Source of the DNA: an uncultured Eubacterium sp.
GTDB lineage: Bacteria > Bacillota > Clostridia > Peptostreptococcales > Anaerovoracaceae
Length of the DNA stretch: 62,601 nucleotides
Assembly (NCBI GenBank): GCA_937900695.1
Contig: CALCFD010000038.1
Location: forward strand, 1 to 62,601
Reading direction: 5' to 3'
In this document: positions 37,346 through 46,369 of the stretch, piece after piece
Numbering within the stretch: position 1 is the stretch's first letter
How the letters are laid out: each line of letters opens with the position of its first letter
Position numbers and translations under genes: made by a program
Notes under the pieces: generated by a model
What the model was told of the DNA's origin: nothing
Databases searched by the model: none
What the model saw: the letters and a program-made list of their open reading frames with translations, nothing else

Positions 37346-38434
37346 ATGAAAGAGAAATTAAATATAGGAAGAGTTATTAAATTCGCAGGTGCCTATATAG
37401 CTTTTATAATAGGTTCTGGATTTGCAACCGGTCAGGAAATCGTTCAATTTTATACTTCATATGGATTATTAAGTATTGGTGGAATTTTAATAAGTATGTT
37501 TTTCTTTGCTTGGGTTGGTGCAACCGTCATGGGCATCGGCTACGATAACAAAAATAATCCAAATGCTCCTGGAGCATATCAAACATTTTGTGGGAAATAC
37601 CTTGGAACATTTTATGAGTATTTTGTAGCATTTTTCCTATTTTGTGTAGTTGTAGTAATGATATCTGGAGCAGGTGCTACATTAAATGAATACTATGGTT
37701 TAAACCATCTAGTTGGTAGTGCTATTATGGCCATTATTGTATATGTAGCATATATATTTGGATTAAAAGGACTTGTAAATGTAATCGGAACAATAGGACC
37801 AATAATTATTTTATTTACTATGCTAGTTGGTATCGTAACAATATTTAAAAATGGTGACGGATTTTCTAGTGCTAATGGAACTATAAGTAACATGGATATT
37901 CCTCAAGCCTCACCTAAGTGGTGGTTAAGCGGATTACTATATGCAGCTTACAACGTATTTGGATCAATCATTTTCTTAAGTGAATTAGGAAAAGATGCAA
38001 AATCAAAAAAAGAAGCAGTTGTTGGTGGAGCAACAGGCGGTATCGTTTTAATGCTAGGTACTTTAGTCATGAATATTGCATTTTTATCAACAATTAAAGA
38101 AACTGGTAGTCTTGCTATTCCAACATTACATTTAGCTGATAACATTTCACCTATTGTTGGTGTTATCTTCTCAGTAGTTCTTATTCTTGGCATCTTCTCT
38201 ACAGCAGCTCCAATGACATGGACTGTATGCGATAGAATCGTTAAGGAAGGTACTATAAAATCTAAGATAGTAGCTGCAATAGTAGTATTATTAGCATTTA
38301 TTGGTGGTCAGTTACCATTTGGTACTCTTGTAGGAATAATTTATCCATATACTGGCTATCTTGGAATACTCTTATTTATTTGTCTAGCAATATACAAATT
38401 TAAAAATTTCTTAGGTAAAAATAAGGAGGCATAA
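37346..38434 (+). CDS. YkvI-type membrane transporter
   Basis: This 362-residue polytopic protein has about ten membrane segments. It begins NIGRVIKFAGAYIAFIIGSGFATGQEIVQFY, a GSGFATGQE signature of the YkvI family, which is distantly related to amino-acid (LeuT-fold) carriers. MISGAGATLNEYYG and FGSIIFLSEL are also typical. The substrate is unknown; the adjoining aminotransferase suggests an amino acid or keto acid. GGAGA precedes the ATG. Confidence 0.8.
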   Translation: MKEKLNIGRVIKFAGAYIAFIIGSGFATGQEIVQFYTSYGLLSIGGILISMFFFAWVGATVMGIGYDNKNNPNAPGAYQTFCGKYLGTFYEYFVAFFLFCVVVVMISGAGATLNEYYGLNHLVGSAIMAIIVYVAYIFGLKGLVNVIGTIGPIIILFTMLVGIVTIFKNGDGFSSANGTISNMDIPQASPKWWLSGLLYAAYNVFGSIIFLSELGKDAKSKKEAVVGGATGGIVLMLGTLVMNIAFLSTIKETGSLAIPTLHLADNISPIVGVIFSVVLILGIFSTAAPMTWTVCDRIVKEGTIKSKIVAAIVVLLAFIGGQLPFGTLVGIIYPYTGYLGILLFICLAIYKFKNFLGKNKEA

Positions 38435-38436
38435 CA

Positions 38437-39543
38437 ATGGCACATATGAATGAATCAGTAGTTAATTTTAACCCTAACACATACGCCGATGAAGGTGGTC
38501 AAATTTGTAAAGTGGATTGTTCTCTAGGTGTAAATTTAGAACCATTGCCTCAAAAAGTTTTAGATAAATTGAAAGATTTATCTCCAGATCATTTAAAAAA
38601 TTATCCGCATAGTGAAGATGTCTTCAAATGTGTACTAAAGAAATTGAATAAATTAAACCCAGAGTTAACAATAGAAAATATTGCCATAGGCTGTGGTTCT
38701 ATAGATGTTTTACTAAATATAGATAATTTATTTATTAATAGAGATAAAAAGGTTTTAGGGTATGCACCTCAGTTTTCTGCATACATTGATGATATAAATT
38801 TAAAAGAAGCTACTTATATACCTGTAAACATGATTAAAGAAAATAATTATAAAATTGATGTTAGTCTTATGTGTAAAGAAATAGAGTTCCAAAAACCCGA
38901 CTTAATTTATCTTGATAACCCTAATAACCCAACTGGTCAAATTTTGTCTAAAGACCAATTAGAAAAAATTTATGCTTCAGCTGAAAAAGTAGATGCTGCT
39001 ATGATTGTAGATGAAGCCTATGGGGACTATATGGATCAAAATGAAAACTCTATGATTGATCATGTAAATGATAAAATGCCTAACTTAATAGTAGTTAAAA
39101 CTATGTCAAAAGGTTATGGTATGGCAGGTATGAGAATGGGCTATGCTGTCGCATCAAAAGAAATAATATCTCAATTAAACAAACTGTTAGTACCTTTTAA
39201 TTGCAATAACCTTGCTAGGGATCTTGCGATCGCAATGCTTGATGAGGATGATTATTTACAAGGTCTAAAAGAAACAACAGAAAGAAAAATAAAAAAGGTA
39301 AAAGATACATTAACTGGTAAAATTAAAATTGCTTATACAGCAGACTGTGTACCAATCTCATTGCTATATACAGATGATGAAAATATTGATCTTACTAAAC
39401 TATTAGGTACAGTAGGAATTGCAGCAGTTAGTGGAGCTAGTTTTGATAATTTATCAATTAATTCCGTACGACTAATGGTACCAGCAGAAAAAGATATGGA
39501 TTTATTATGTCAGTTATTAAAAAAAGCTGAAGCTTTAATTTAA
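38437..39543 (+). CDS. Class I/II PLP aminotransferase, HisC-like
   Basis: The fold-type I signature residues are present: YLDNPNNPTGQ (Asn near residue 161), IVDEAYGDY, and the PLP lysine in VKTMSKGYGMAGMRMGY. The closest familiar layout is histidinol-phosphate aminotransferase, but there is no his gene nearby. It follows the transporter by two bases, with AAGGAGG at the end of the transporter gene, so it is cotranscribed. It probably transaminates the imported compound. At 368 residues the length is normal. Confidence 0.85.
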   Translation: MAHMNESVVNFNPNTYADEGGQICKVDCSLGVNLEPLPQKVLDKLKDLSPDHLKNYPHSEDVFKCVLKKLNKLNPELTIENIAIGCGSIDVLLNIDNLFINRDKKVLGYAPQFSAYIDDINLKEATYIPVNMIKENNYKIDVSLMCKEIEFQKPDLIYLDNPNNPTGQILSKDQLEKIYASAEKVDAAMIVDEAYGDYMDQNENSMIDHVNDKMPNLIVVKTMSKGYGMAGMRMGYAVASKEIISQLNKLLVPFNCNNLARDLAIAMLDEDDYLQGLKETTERKIKKVKDTLTGKIKIAYTADCVPISLLYTDDENIDLTKLLGTVGIAAVSGASFDNLSINSVRLMVPAEKDMDLLCQLLKKAEALI

Positions 39544-39569
39544 AACTACAAAAAATCTCTCTTAAAAAG

Positions 39570-39600
39570 ACCCGGTAGTTTGCATTACTATCGGGTTTTA
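39570..39600 (+). terminator. Terminator after the transporter/aminotransferase operon
   Basis: ACCCGGTAGT pairs with ACTATCGGGT (one G-T pair) around a 7-base loop, followed by TTTTAT. Confidence 0.8.
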
Positions 39601-39663
39601 TATTGTTCATATTCATGTTATACTTTTGTCTTGAATGAGTTTAAAAATGTATAGGAGGCAAAA

Positions 39664-40560
39664 TTGATAAATTTAGAAAACAAAAGATTAATCGGCATGA
39701 TATTCGCCTTAATTGGCGGTGTCTTTTGGGGCTTATCTGGAGTATTTGGACAATATTTATTTATAAATAATGGCCTTACAGCCAAATGGTTAGTTAGTGT
39801 TAGACTTTTTTCTGCAGGACTTTTATTACTTATACCTGTTATAATTAAAAGTGGAAAAAAGGTTTTTGATGTATGGAAAAATCCACGAAATATACCTATG
39901 CTAATTTTATATTCTATATTCGGAATGGGTCTTTGCCAATTTTCATATTATTGTGCTGTAGAGCTTTCAAACGCAGGAACAGCTACTGTAATCCAATATA
40001 CTGGTCCAGCCTTAATAATGCTCTATTTTTGTGTAAGATATAGACAAAAACCAACTCCAAGACAAATTATCGCCTTACTTTTATCAATGGTAGGTATAAT
40101 TTTATTAGCAACTAAAGGAGATATAACTACTCTTAGCATTTCACATGAAGCATTATTTTGGGGAATTATATCAGCCATAGCTCTTGCAGCATATAACATT
40201 ATGCCAGGAAAACTAATGTATCACCATGGTACATTAAGCATTATTGGTTGGGGCATGTTTTTATCAGGCATTATGCTTTCTCTTTACGTTAAACCTTGGC
40301 ATGTAATCGGCACATGGAACACTCAAGGCTATGTAGCCATGGCTGTAGTAATTATAGTTGGAACAATACTTGCCTTTTCATTTTATATGGAAGGCGTTAA
40401 ACTTGCAGGAGCACAAACTGCTAGTTTGCTTGCTTCTATTGAACCAGTAACAGCTACCATAGCTACGGTTCTAATGCTTAATATATCTTTTACTATAGCT
40501 GAAATCATAGGTATACTATTTATCCTTATAGCTGTACTTATTTTATCTTTAAAAAAATAA
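39664..40560 (+). CDS. EamA/DMT-family permease
   Basis: This is a ten-segment drug/metabolite transporter of 298 residues with the duplicated EamA domain. The first repeat starts GMIFALIGGVFWGLSGVFGQYLF and the second LFWGIISAIALAAYNIMPGKL. The family exports amino acids or other metabolites. The start codon is TTG at 39664, set by AGGAGG five bases upstream. It has no partner gene on either side. Confidence 0.88.
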   Translation: MINLENKRLIGMIFALIGGVFWGLSGVFGQYLFINNGLTAKWLVSVRLFSAGLLLLIPVIIKSGKKVFDVWKNPRNIPMLILYSIFGMGLCQFSYYCAVELSNAGTATVIQYTGPALIMLYFCVRYRQKPTPRQIIALLLSMVGIILLATKGDITTLSISHEALFWGIISAIALAAYNIMPGKLMYHHGTLSIIGWGMFLSGIMLSLYVKPWHVIGTWNTQGYVAMAVVIIVGTILAFSFYMEGVKLAGAQTASLLASIEPVTATIATVLMLNISFTIAEIIGILFILIAVLILSLKK

Positions 40561-40586
40561 AATAATAAAATAATAAAATAATAAAA
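40558..40586 (+). repeat. Short tandem repeat (TAAAATAA)3
   Basis: Three exact 8-base units run from the stop codon of the permease gene into the terminator. Such tracts change length easily but should not affect the protein. Confidence 0.8.
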
Positions 40587-40630
40587 CAAGCATATTCCAC
40601 TTAAATTACTAAATGAAATATGCTTGTTTT
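40583..40630. terminator. Bidirectional terminator between permease and OB-fold protein genes
   Basis: AAAACAAGCATATT (40583-40596) pairs perfectly with AATATGCTTGTTTT (40617-40630) between convergent genes. Confidence 0.85.
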
Positions 40631-40646
40631 ATTAAACGCATAATAC

Positions 40647-41096
40647 TTATTGTACGATACTTTCAATATCAAGTGAATATCCTAAAACTTCCCCAACATC
40701 AATACACTTTCCGCGCACTGTAATTTTATTTCCACTTTTCATTGATTTAATAGTTTTTAATTGTTTATCATCTTTGATGAAACATTGAACTGTATATATC
40801 GCCCATTCATCGTTTGAAGCTATTGTAATATAATCTCCTGCACTATCAATACCATCTAGCTTTCCTGTGATTTCAAGATGCTTATCTTTATATTTATCTG
40901 CTGCAGTAGCCGCATTTTCTTCAAGAGCTTTTGCCATATCATCCACACTTACTTTAGTATATTCAATCTTCTTTTCTGGATTTTTGGATATATCGCTTGA
41001 ATTATCGTTTTCATCTCCTCCACCCATTGCTATTCCAAGAATTGCTATAACTATAACAACTATTATAATCCATTTTGATTTTCCACCTTTTCTCAT
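40647..41096 (-). CDS. Membrane-anchored OB-fold (tRNA_anti-like) protein
   Basis: One N-terminal membrane segment (WIIIVVIVIAILGIAMGGG) is followed by a short D/N/S-rich linker and an OB-fold-like domain (about residues 48-149). The domain shows DKHLEITGKLDGIDSAGDYITI, VQCFIKDDKQL and GNKITVRGKCIDVGEVLG. This arrangement is common in extracytoplasmic tRNA_anti-like proteins of unknown ligand. The N-terminus lacks a lipobox cysteine. Confidence 0.7.
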   Translation of the reverse strand: MRKGGKSKWIIIVVIVIAILGIAMGGGDENDNSSDISKNPEKKIEYTKVSVDDMAKALEENAATAADKYKDKHLEITGKLDGIDSAGDYITIASNDEWAIYTVQCFIKDDKQLKTIKSMKSGNKITVRGKCIDVGEVLGYSLDIESIVQ

Positions 41097-41177
41097 TTAA
41101 AACATCCTCCTGCTCATATAATAACTTCTATTTTCATTATATATATTAGGCAATGTTATTGTTGTGCTGCTAGCACA

Positions 41178-41615
41178 CTATACCTTTAAAGGTTCTTCTC
41201 CATTCTCTTCAAGACATATATTTACTTCTACTACAGAGCTCATTCCTGTATTAATACAAATTCCTATATGAATATCTCTTTTATTCTTTGGATAAAGAGG
41301 AGCATAGCCACCTAAAACAAGTCCTCTATTTGTTTCCTTAAAACTCATAGAAGCCGCAATACAAAGCGCTATTAATTTATCCCTTGAAGGATTCTTTTTA
41401 CCATTTATAATTTGATAAACGTAATTTGTACTTATTCCGCTTTTTTTAACTACATCTGCTAAAACTAGCTTTTTTTCATTTAAGCATTTATTAAAAAAGC
41501 TAGCAAACGTTTCAAGATTTTTTTTACTATGTTCTCTTATAAATTTTTTACCATCATTTTTATTATTTATATTTTCTAAAATACCTACTAATCTACTTGT
41601 AGTTTCTTCTTTCAT
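41178..41615 (-). CDS. XRE-family helix-turn-helix regulator
   Basis: A helix-turn-helix of the Cro/C1 type lies at residues 51-92: LADVVKKSGISTNYVYQIINGKKNPSRDKL. It is preceded by a 50-residue helical extension. The C-terminal 45 residues (GGYAPLYPKNKRDIHIGICIN...) form a separate small segment. The 145-residue protein is transcribed away from a membrane kinase gene that starts 75 bases off, which suggests that it regulates, or is modified by, that kinase. Confidence 0.78.
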   Translation of the reverse strand: MKEETTSRLVGILENINNKNDGKKFIREHSKKNLETFASFFNKCLNEKKLVLADVVKKSGISTNYVYQIINGKKNPSRDKLIALCIAASMSFKETNRGLVLGGYAPLYPKNKRDIHIGICINTGMSSVVEVNICLEENGEEPLKV

Positions 41616-41690
41616 ATTTTGTACCTCTTATACAATAACTTTTCATCTTATGATATACTAATTCGTATACTTAGTAAAGGAAACTATTTT

Positions 41691-42707
41691 ATGAAGATTG
41701 AAGACAAATTAAAACTATCTTTTTACAAAGAACTTACTCCACTAAATGAAAAAGGGAATGCAATACTTGTTCAGCACATTGAAACTGGTAAGCTTTTTGT
41801 AAAAAAATACTACACTCAATATAATGATGAAGTTTACGATTTACTTTTAGAAAATAATTTTAAAGGAGTTCCTAAATTTCACCTTACAATAAAAGATGAT
41901 GAACAACTAATTGTTATTGAAGATTTTATAAACGGTTCTACGATATATGATTTAATTGAAAAACACCAAAAAATATTTACAACTGATGAAGCAATAAATA
42001 TTATGACTCAGCTTTGCGATATAATATATCAGCTTCATTGCCAATATCCACCAATGGTTCATCGTGACATAAAAGCTTCTAATATAATATTAACTGATAG
42101 TAATACAGTTTATTTAATTGACTATAATATTTCTCGAATTGAAGATAAAGAAAAAACTCATGATACACAAATAATGGGTACATATGGCTATGCTGCTCCT
42201 GAACAATTTGGATTTATGCAATGTACTCCAAAATCAGATATCTACTCCATGGGTGTTCTTTTAAAATACATTTTAAGTGGTAATATAGACAATATTCAAA
42301 AATACAATGGACCTTTAGCAAATACCATAAAAAAAGCAACAGAAATTGATCCTCAAAATAGATATACCAATGTAAAGCAATTAAAAAAAGATTTAAATTT
42401 AAAAAAGAATGGTACTAAGTTTACATTTCCATATAAGAAGCAACTACTTTTAGTATTTTATTTTGTTATTTCACTCTCATCTTCCTATGAAATAGCTTCT
42501 AGTATGCCTGAAATACCATTTTTTAGAAATGTCTTTTACTATATGATAATTTATTTTTCACCCATTTTATATGCTTTAGTATTGAAATATAAAAATATTA
42601 AATTTAGAAATACTAAATGGAATCACAAGCTCAAAATAATAATATTATGCTTTCCTTTTACTTTTATAATCGCACTCCTAGCTTCTTTACCTTTAGCTTT
42701 TAATTAA
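41691..42707 (+). CDS. Membrane-anchored serine/threonine-type protein kinase
   Basis: The kinase core spans residues 10-235. The likely ATP-binding lysine is in GKLFVKKYY and the catalytic loop is MVHRDIKASNIIL. The metal motif is DYN instead of DFG, and the activation segment ends GTYGYAAPEQFG. The N-lobe has no clear glycine-rich loop. Three membrane segments follow (about 245-265, 275-300 and 310-335), so the catalytic part is cytoplasmic and no sensor domain lies outside. I start at 41691 behind AAAGGAAAC. The target is unknown; the divergent XRE protein is the obvious candidate. Confidence 0.85.
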   Translation: MKIEDKLKLSFYKELTPLNEKGNAILVQHIETGKLFVKKYYTQYNDEVYDLLLENNFKGVPKFHLTIKDDEQLIVIEDFINGSTIYDLIEKHQKIFTTDEAINIMTQLCDIIYQLHCQYPPMVHRDIKASNIILTDSNTVYLIDYNISRIEDKEKTHDTQIMGTYGYAAPEQFGFMQCTPKSDIYSMGVLLKYILSGNIDNIQKYNGPLANTIKKATEIDPQNRYTNVKQLKKDLNLKKNGTKFTFPYKKQLLLVFYFVISLSSSYEIASSMPEIPFFRNVFYYMIIYFSPILYALVLKYKNIKFRNTKWNHKLKIIILCFPFTFIIALLASLPLAFN

Positions 42708-42725
42708 ATATTTATCTTATATAAT

Positions 42726-42763
42726 AAAAGCCGATACAAATCGAAAAATCTGTATCGGCTTTT
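42726..42763. terminator. Bidirectional terminator
   Basis: AAAAGCCGATACA pairs with TGTATCGGCTTTT around a 12-base loop between the kinase and YihY/BrkB genes. Confidence 0.88.
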
Positions 42764-42765
42764 TA

Positions 42766-43584
42766 TCATTTCGTGTCTGTCCAAACTTTATTAAATAATA
42801 CTCCAAGACATAATACCCATGCCAAAAAGTAAAACCAAAACATCAAAGCAACAATCGTAGCAAGAGAGCCATATAAAACATTATAATTAGCAACGCTGCT
42901 AACATATCTAGAATATATTGCAGTCACAGCTAATAATCCAACTGAAGCAAATATACTTCCAGGTATAACATCTCTATATTTTACTCTATTACTCGGCAAA
43001 ACATAGTATATATAGCTAATCATAAAAAAGTAAAGAACTATAGCAATAGGCCATCTTAAAATTAGCCATATTTTCCCAGCAGCGGCTTCCTTTCCAATTA
43101 TTTTAAGAGCTAAAGTTAAAATTGCATCACCGTACATAAGAACAACTATAGCAAAAATAATAGTTATAATTGTAAGGCTCATAGTTTTAACAGCTCTAAA
43201 TCTATCTCTCCAAAAACCTTTTCCAGTAGTCTGACCTTCACTAAACGTAAAATTTGTAATACGCATCAAAGAAAACTGTGCTCTTGATGCAGCCCAAATA
43301 GCAACCACAACAAAAACAACACTCATAGCGCCACCACCACTGCCTAAAAGCAAACCTTCAATTTGTCTCGCTATAGGAGAATTTCCAAAATAGTCAATTA
43401 GCCAACCTACAGCATCTTGTAAGTCCTGCTTAAATATCAACGATAAAGCTTGAGATATTAAAATTAAAATTGGTACAAGAGACAAAATAAAGTAGAAGGA
43501 TAACTGTGCCGCAAAACCTTGATAATAAGGATCACTAAACTGTCTTATACCAAGGTTTAGCATTTTAAAGAATCTTTTCTTCAT
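42766..43584 (-). CDS. YihY/BrkB-family inner membrane protein
   Basis: The 272 residues have six membrane segments. The family pattern is visible: DPYYQGFAAQLSFYFILSLVPILI at the N-terminus, AIWAASRAQFSLMRITNFTF in the middle and ATIVALMFWFYFLAWVLCLG near the end. The family was once called ribonuclease BN in error; its true role is unknown. It is 12 bases downstream of rdgB. Confidence 0.88.
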   Translation of the reverse strand: MKKRFFKMLNLGIRQFSDPYYQGFAAQLSFYFILSLVPILILISQALSLIFKQDLQDAVGWLIDYFGNSPIARQIEGLLLGSGGGAMSVVFVVVAIWAASRAQFSLMRITNFTFSEGQTTGKGFWRDRFRAVKTMSLTIITIIFAIVVLMYGDAILTLALKIIGKEAAAGKIWLILRWPIAIVLYFFMISYIYYVLPSNRVKYRDVIPGSIFASVGLLAVTAIYSRYVSSVANYNVLYGSLATIVALMFWFYFLAWVLCLGVLFNKVWTDTK

Positions 43585-43596
43585 ATTAATCCTCTA

Positions 43597-44196
43597 TTAA
43601 ACATCTTCCTTAGAAAGAAGTTCTCTCAAAATCTTAAGGGCATTGCCTCTATGGCTGATTTTATTTTTTTCTTCCATAGTAAAATTACCAAAAGTCTTAT
43701 CATATCCAACAGGCACAAAATAAGGGTCATAACCAAAACCATTGTTACCTGACGGCTCAAGCACAATATGACCTTCGACTTCACCTCGTGCAACTAATTT
43801 CTTGCCATCTGGATAAACTAAAGTTATAACGCTAACGTATCTTGCAGTTCTCTTTTCATAAGGAACGCCCTTAAGAAGAGTTACAAGTTTTTCGTTGTTA
43901 TCATCATCTGTAGCATTTTCTCCAGCAAACCTTGCACTATATACCCCAGGAGCTCCATCTAGATAATCAACTTCTAATCCTGAGTCATCTGCAATAGTAA
44001 TTTCCCCTGTGACCTTCATAATCTCATTGGCCTTTTTATAAGAATTATCTTCAAAAGTTTTACCATCCTCTAAGATTTCAAAATCATCTACGCCAGCTTC
44101 ATCTCTAGAAACAATTTCAAAACCAAAATCCTTAGTTATCTCATCTATCTCCATTATTTTATGTTTATTCTGAGTTGCCGCAATAATTCTTTTCAT
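43597..44196 (-). CDS. rdgB: XTP/dITP diphosphatase
   Basis: This Ham1-family house-cleaning enzyme hydrolyses non-canonical purine triphosphates. AATQNKHKIMEI opens the protein. TIADDSGLEVDYLDGAPGVYSARFAG is the substrate and metal site, and FGYDPYFVPVGYDKTFGNF and SHRGNALKIL complete it. The 199-residue length is typical. It lies 13 bases after the 5'-nucleotidase gene. Confidence 0.95.
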   Translation of the reverse strand: MKRIIAATQNKHKIMEIDEITKDFGFEIVSRDEAGVDDFEILEDGKTFEDNSYKKANEIMKVTGEITIADDSGLEVDYLDGAPGVYSARFAGENATDDDNNEKLVTLLKGVPYEKRTARYVSVITLVYPDGKKLVARGEVEGHIVLEPSGNNGFGYDPYFVPVGYDKTFGNFTMEEKNKISHRGNALKILRELLSKEDV

Positions 44197-44209
44197 AAAA
44201 TACCTCTAT

Positions 44210-46279
44210 TTAAAATCTTCTTCCCCTACTAGATTTGCCTCTAACATTTAATTTTCTATGTTTAATCGCTGGTTTTCTGCCTCTTGAACTTACAGTTCTC
44301 TTATATCCTCTGTTCTTGCTACCAGCAAACATACTTCTAGCATATCCTCTTCTTTCATGTCTTCTCTTAACAAAGAAAATTATAATACCTATAATAATTA
44401 CAACAGGAATCATTATAATCGCAAGAAGCATAATAGCTATATTATTAGGTTGCTTAAATAATTTAATAGGATTAAAACTGTTATCTATAATCTTTCTGTT
44501 GTGAGTAGTCTTGTAGTAATTTGGTACCTTATCACCATCAAAAGAATCAATATATGATGCAAGAGCATACCATTCCTTTAGCTCGCCACCATTGCCATCC
44601 TTTACAATATGTTTATTAAAATCCTTTATAACTTCACCGTTTTTATCTTTAGGCTCAATAGATAAAAGTCCATGAGACTGATCTTTAACTAAACTTAACA
44701 TCTGGCAAGAATATAGACCTCCAACCACTCTATAAAGCTTGTCGCTATCTAGCTTTTCAACTTCTTTACCTGACTTATCGATAAGTGTAACATCAGTAGC
44801 TCTATTTAAAAATAGTCTTTTATTGTTTATTGTATATCCAAGACCGCTCATATATAGTCTAGCTACTGGCATACTTGGTGAAATAGATGCATCAACTTCA
44901 CAAGCTGCCTTTAGTTCTTTGCCTGTTAAGTAAATGCTTACAATAGGATAACCTACAGTTCCATCTGCACCCATTCCTAGTGCACTAGTATTAAAAGCAT
45001 CTGCTGCAGTTATATCACCAGTACCAAATGTTCCTCTAATAGTTCCTGATGGAACTATTGCAACATCTACCTTTTCTGACTTACTACCTTCTGCCTTCTT
45101 AACAGCATAAACATAGCTATCTGCAATTAAGTTTGCAAGAGGCTCTTCACCTTGCTCCTTACCAAAATCTTTTATATCGCTAAACTGAAAATCGCTCTTT
45201 GCTATCACTTCATCATAAGAAAATCCATACTTGCTTAAAAATTTACTGTTTACTGTAGATTTAAAGCCATTTACAACTTTTTGTACATCTCCATTGTTTT
45301 CAACATCATCGTTAAGCGCAATAAGCTTATAATCCTTAAGTCCATAGCCATCGCCATCTTCTTCTAAAATTAACTGTCCAACATTTCTTGTATATTCACC
45401 ACTTGAAACAATAAGAGTTCCATTTACTTCTTTAGGTTTTTCAAGTTCAGTATGGCTATGACCACTTACAATTACATCTATACCATCAACTTCTTCTGCA
45501 AGTTTCACATCCTCAGAAGCATCAAAATCATCATCGTTTGTACCAGCATGACTTAAGCAAACAATTAGATCAGCTTCCCCATTTTGTTTGATTTCATTAA
45601 CTACTTTTTTAGCCTTAGAAATATAATCGCTAAACTTAATGCCAGCAACTGGAGCATTGCTTATAGCCTCATCACCAATAATGCCAAATACTGCAATCTT
45701 AACACCATTTTTCTCTATGATTGTATAATCTTCAACTCCATATTTATCAAATGCATCCTTAAGCTTTTGACCATCCTTTTTAGTCTCACTATCACTTAAA
45801 GTCTTATCCCAATTAATATTAGTTCCAACTATTGCTGGTAGTTTGTTATCCTTACTATCATAATCTGCCGCAACATTTAACATGTCTGCAAGGCCACTAG
45901 CCTTATAGTCAAATTCATGATTACCAAATGTAGTTGCATCGTAACCAATAGCAGCCATAGTCTTTAGCTCAGCAGCATCACTTCTGAATATTCCCTGAAA
46001 TGGAGTACCCATAGCAAAGTCGCCTGCATCAAACAAAAATGCATCTCCATACTTTTCATCTGCTTGATCTTTGATAGTCTTAATCTTTGCAAATCCACCT
46101 GACTGTGTAATTTTGCCGTCACGATTTTGCTCCTCTGTTTCCAAATGGCTGTGCATATCGTGAGTAAATAAAATAGCCACTTCTTTAGAAGCTGCTTTTA
46201 CTTCCTTAATAAAATATGTAGGAATTAATGAACCTGTCACTAGCATAAATGCCAATGCAAATGATATAAATTTCTTCAT
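44210..46279 (-). CDS. Surface-anchored 5'-nucleotidase (UshA-like)
   Basis: A signal peptide (MKKFISFALAFMLVTGSLIP) leads to a calcineurin-like metallophosphatase domain with LFTHDMHSHLE, DAGDFAMGTPFQ, GNHEFDYK and SGHSHTEL. A C-terminal 5'-nucleotidase domain (about residues 350-560) has VAIVPSGTIRGTFGTGDIT. The chain ends with a membrane segment and a 50-residue arginine/lysine-rich tail. It should release phosphate from nucleotides outside the cell. I start at 46279, where the signal peptide begins; earlier codons lack a binding site. Confidence 0.88.
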   Translation of the reverse strand: MKKFISFALAFMLVTGSLIPTYFIKEVKAASKEVAILFTHDMHSHLETEEQNRDGKITQSGGFAKIKTIKDQADEKYGDAFLFDAGDFAMGTPFQGIFRSDAAELKTMAAIGYDATTFGNHEFDYKASGLADMLNVAADYDSKDNKLPAIVGTNINWDKTLSDSETKKDGQKLKDAFDKYGVEDYTIIEKNGVKIAVFGIIGDEAISNAPVAGIKFSDYISKAKKVVNEIKQNGEADLIVCLSHAGTNDDDFDASEDVKLAEEVDGIDVIVSGHSHTELEKPKEVNGTLIVSSGEYTRNVGQLILEEDGDGYGLKDYKLIALNDDVENNGDVQKVVNGFKSTVNSKFLSKYGFSYDEVIAKSDFQFSDIKDFGKEQGEEPLANLIADSYVYAVKKAEGSKSEKVDVAIVPSGTIRGTFGTGDITAADAFNTSALGMGADGTVGYPIVSIYLTGKELKAACEVDASISPSMPVARLYMSGLGYTINNKRLFLNRATDVTLIDKSGKEVEKLDSDKLYRVVGGLYSCQMLSLVKDQSHGLLSIEPKDKNGEVIKDFNKHIVKDGNGGELKEWYALASYIDSFDGDKVPNYYKTTHNRKIIDNSFNPIKLFKQPNNIAIMLLAIIMIPVVIIIGIIIFFVKRRHERRGYARSMFAGSKNRGYKRTVSSRGRKPAIKHRKLNVRGKSSRGRRF

Positions 46280-46369
46280 TTCTATTCTTATCCTTTCACT
46301 GATTAACCTTATCAAATCATTTTATCACAAAATTATGTATTTTGGCAAACATGATAAATTTAATTCCTT

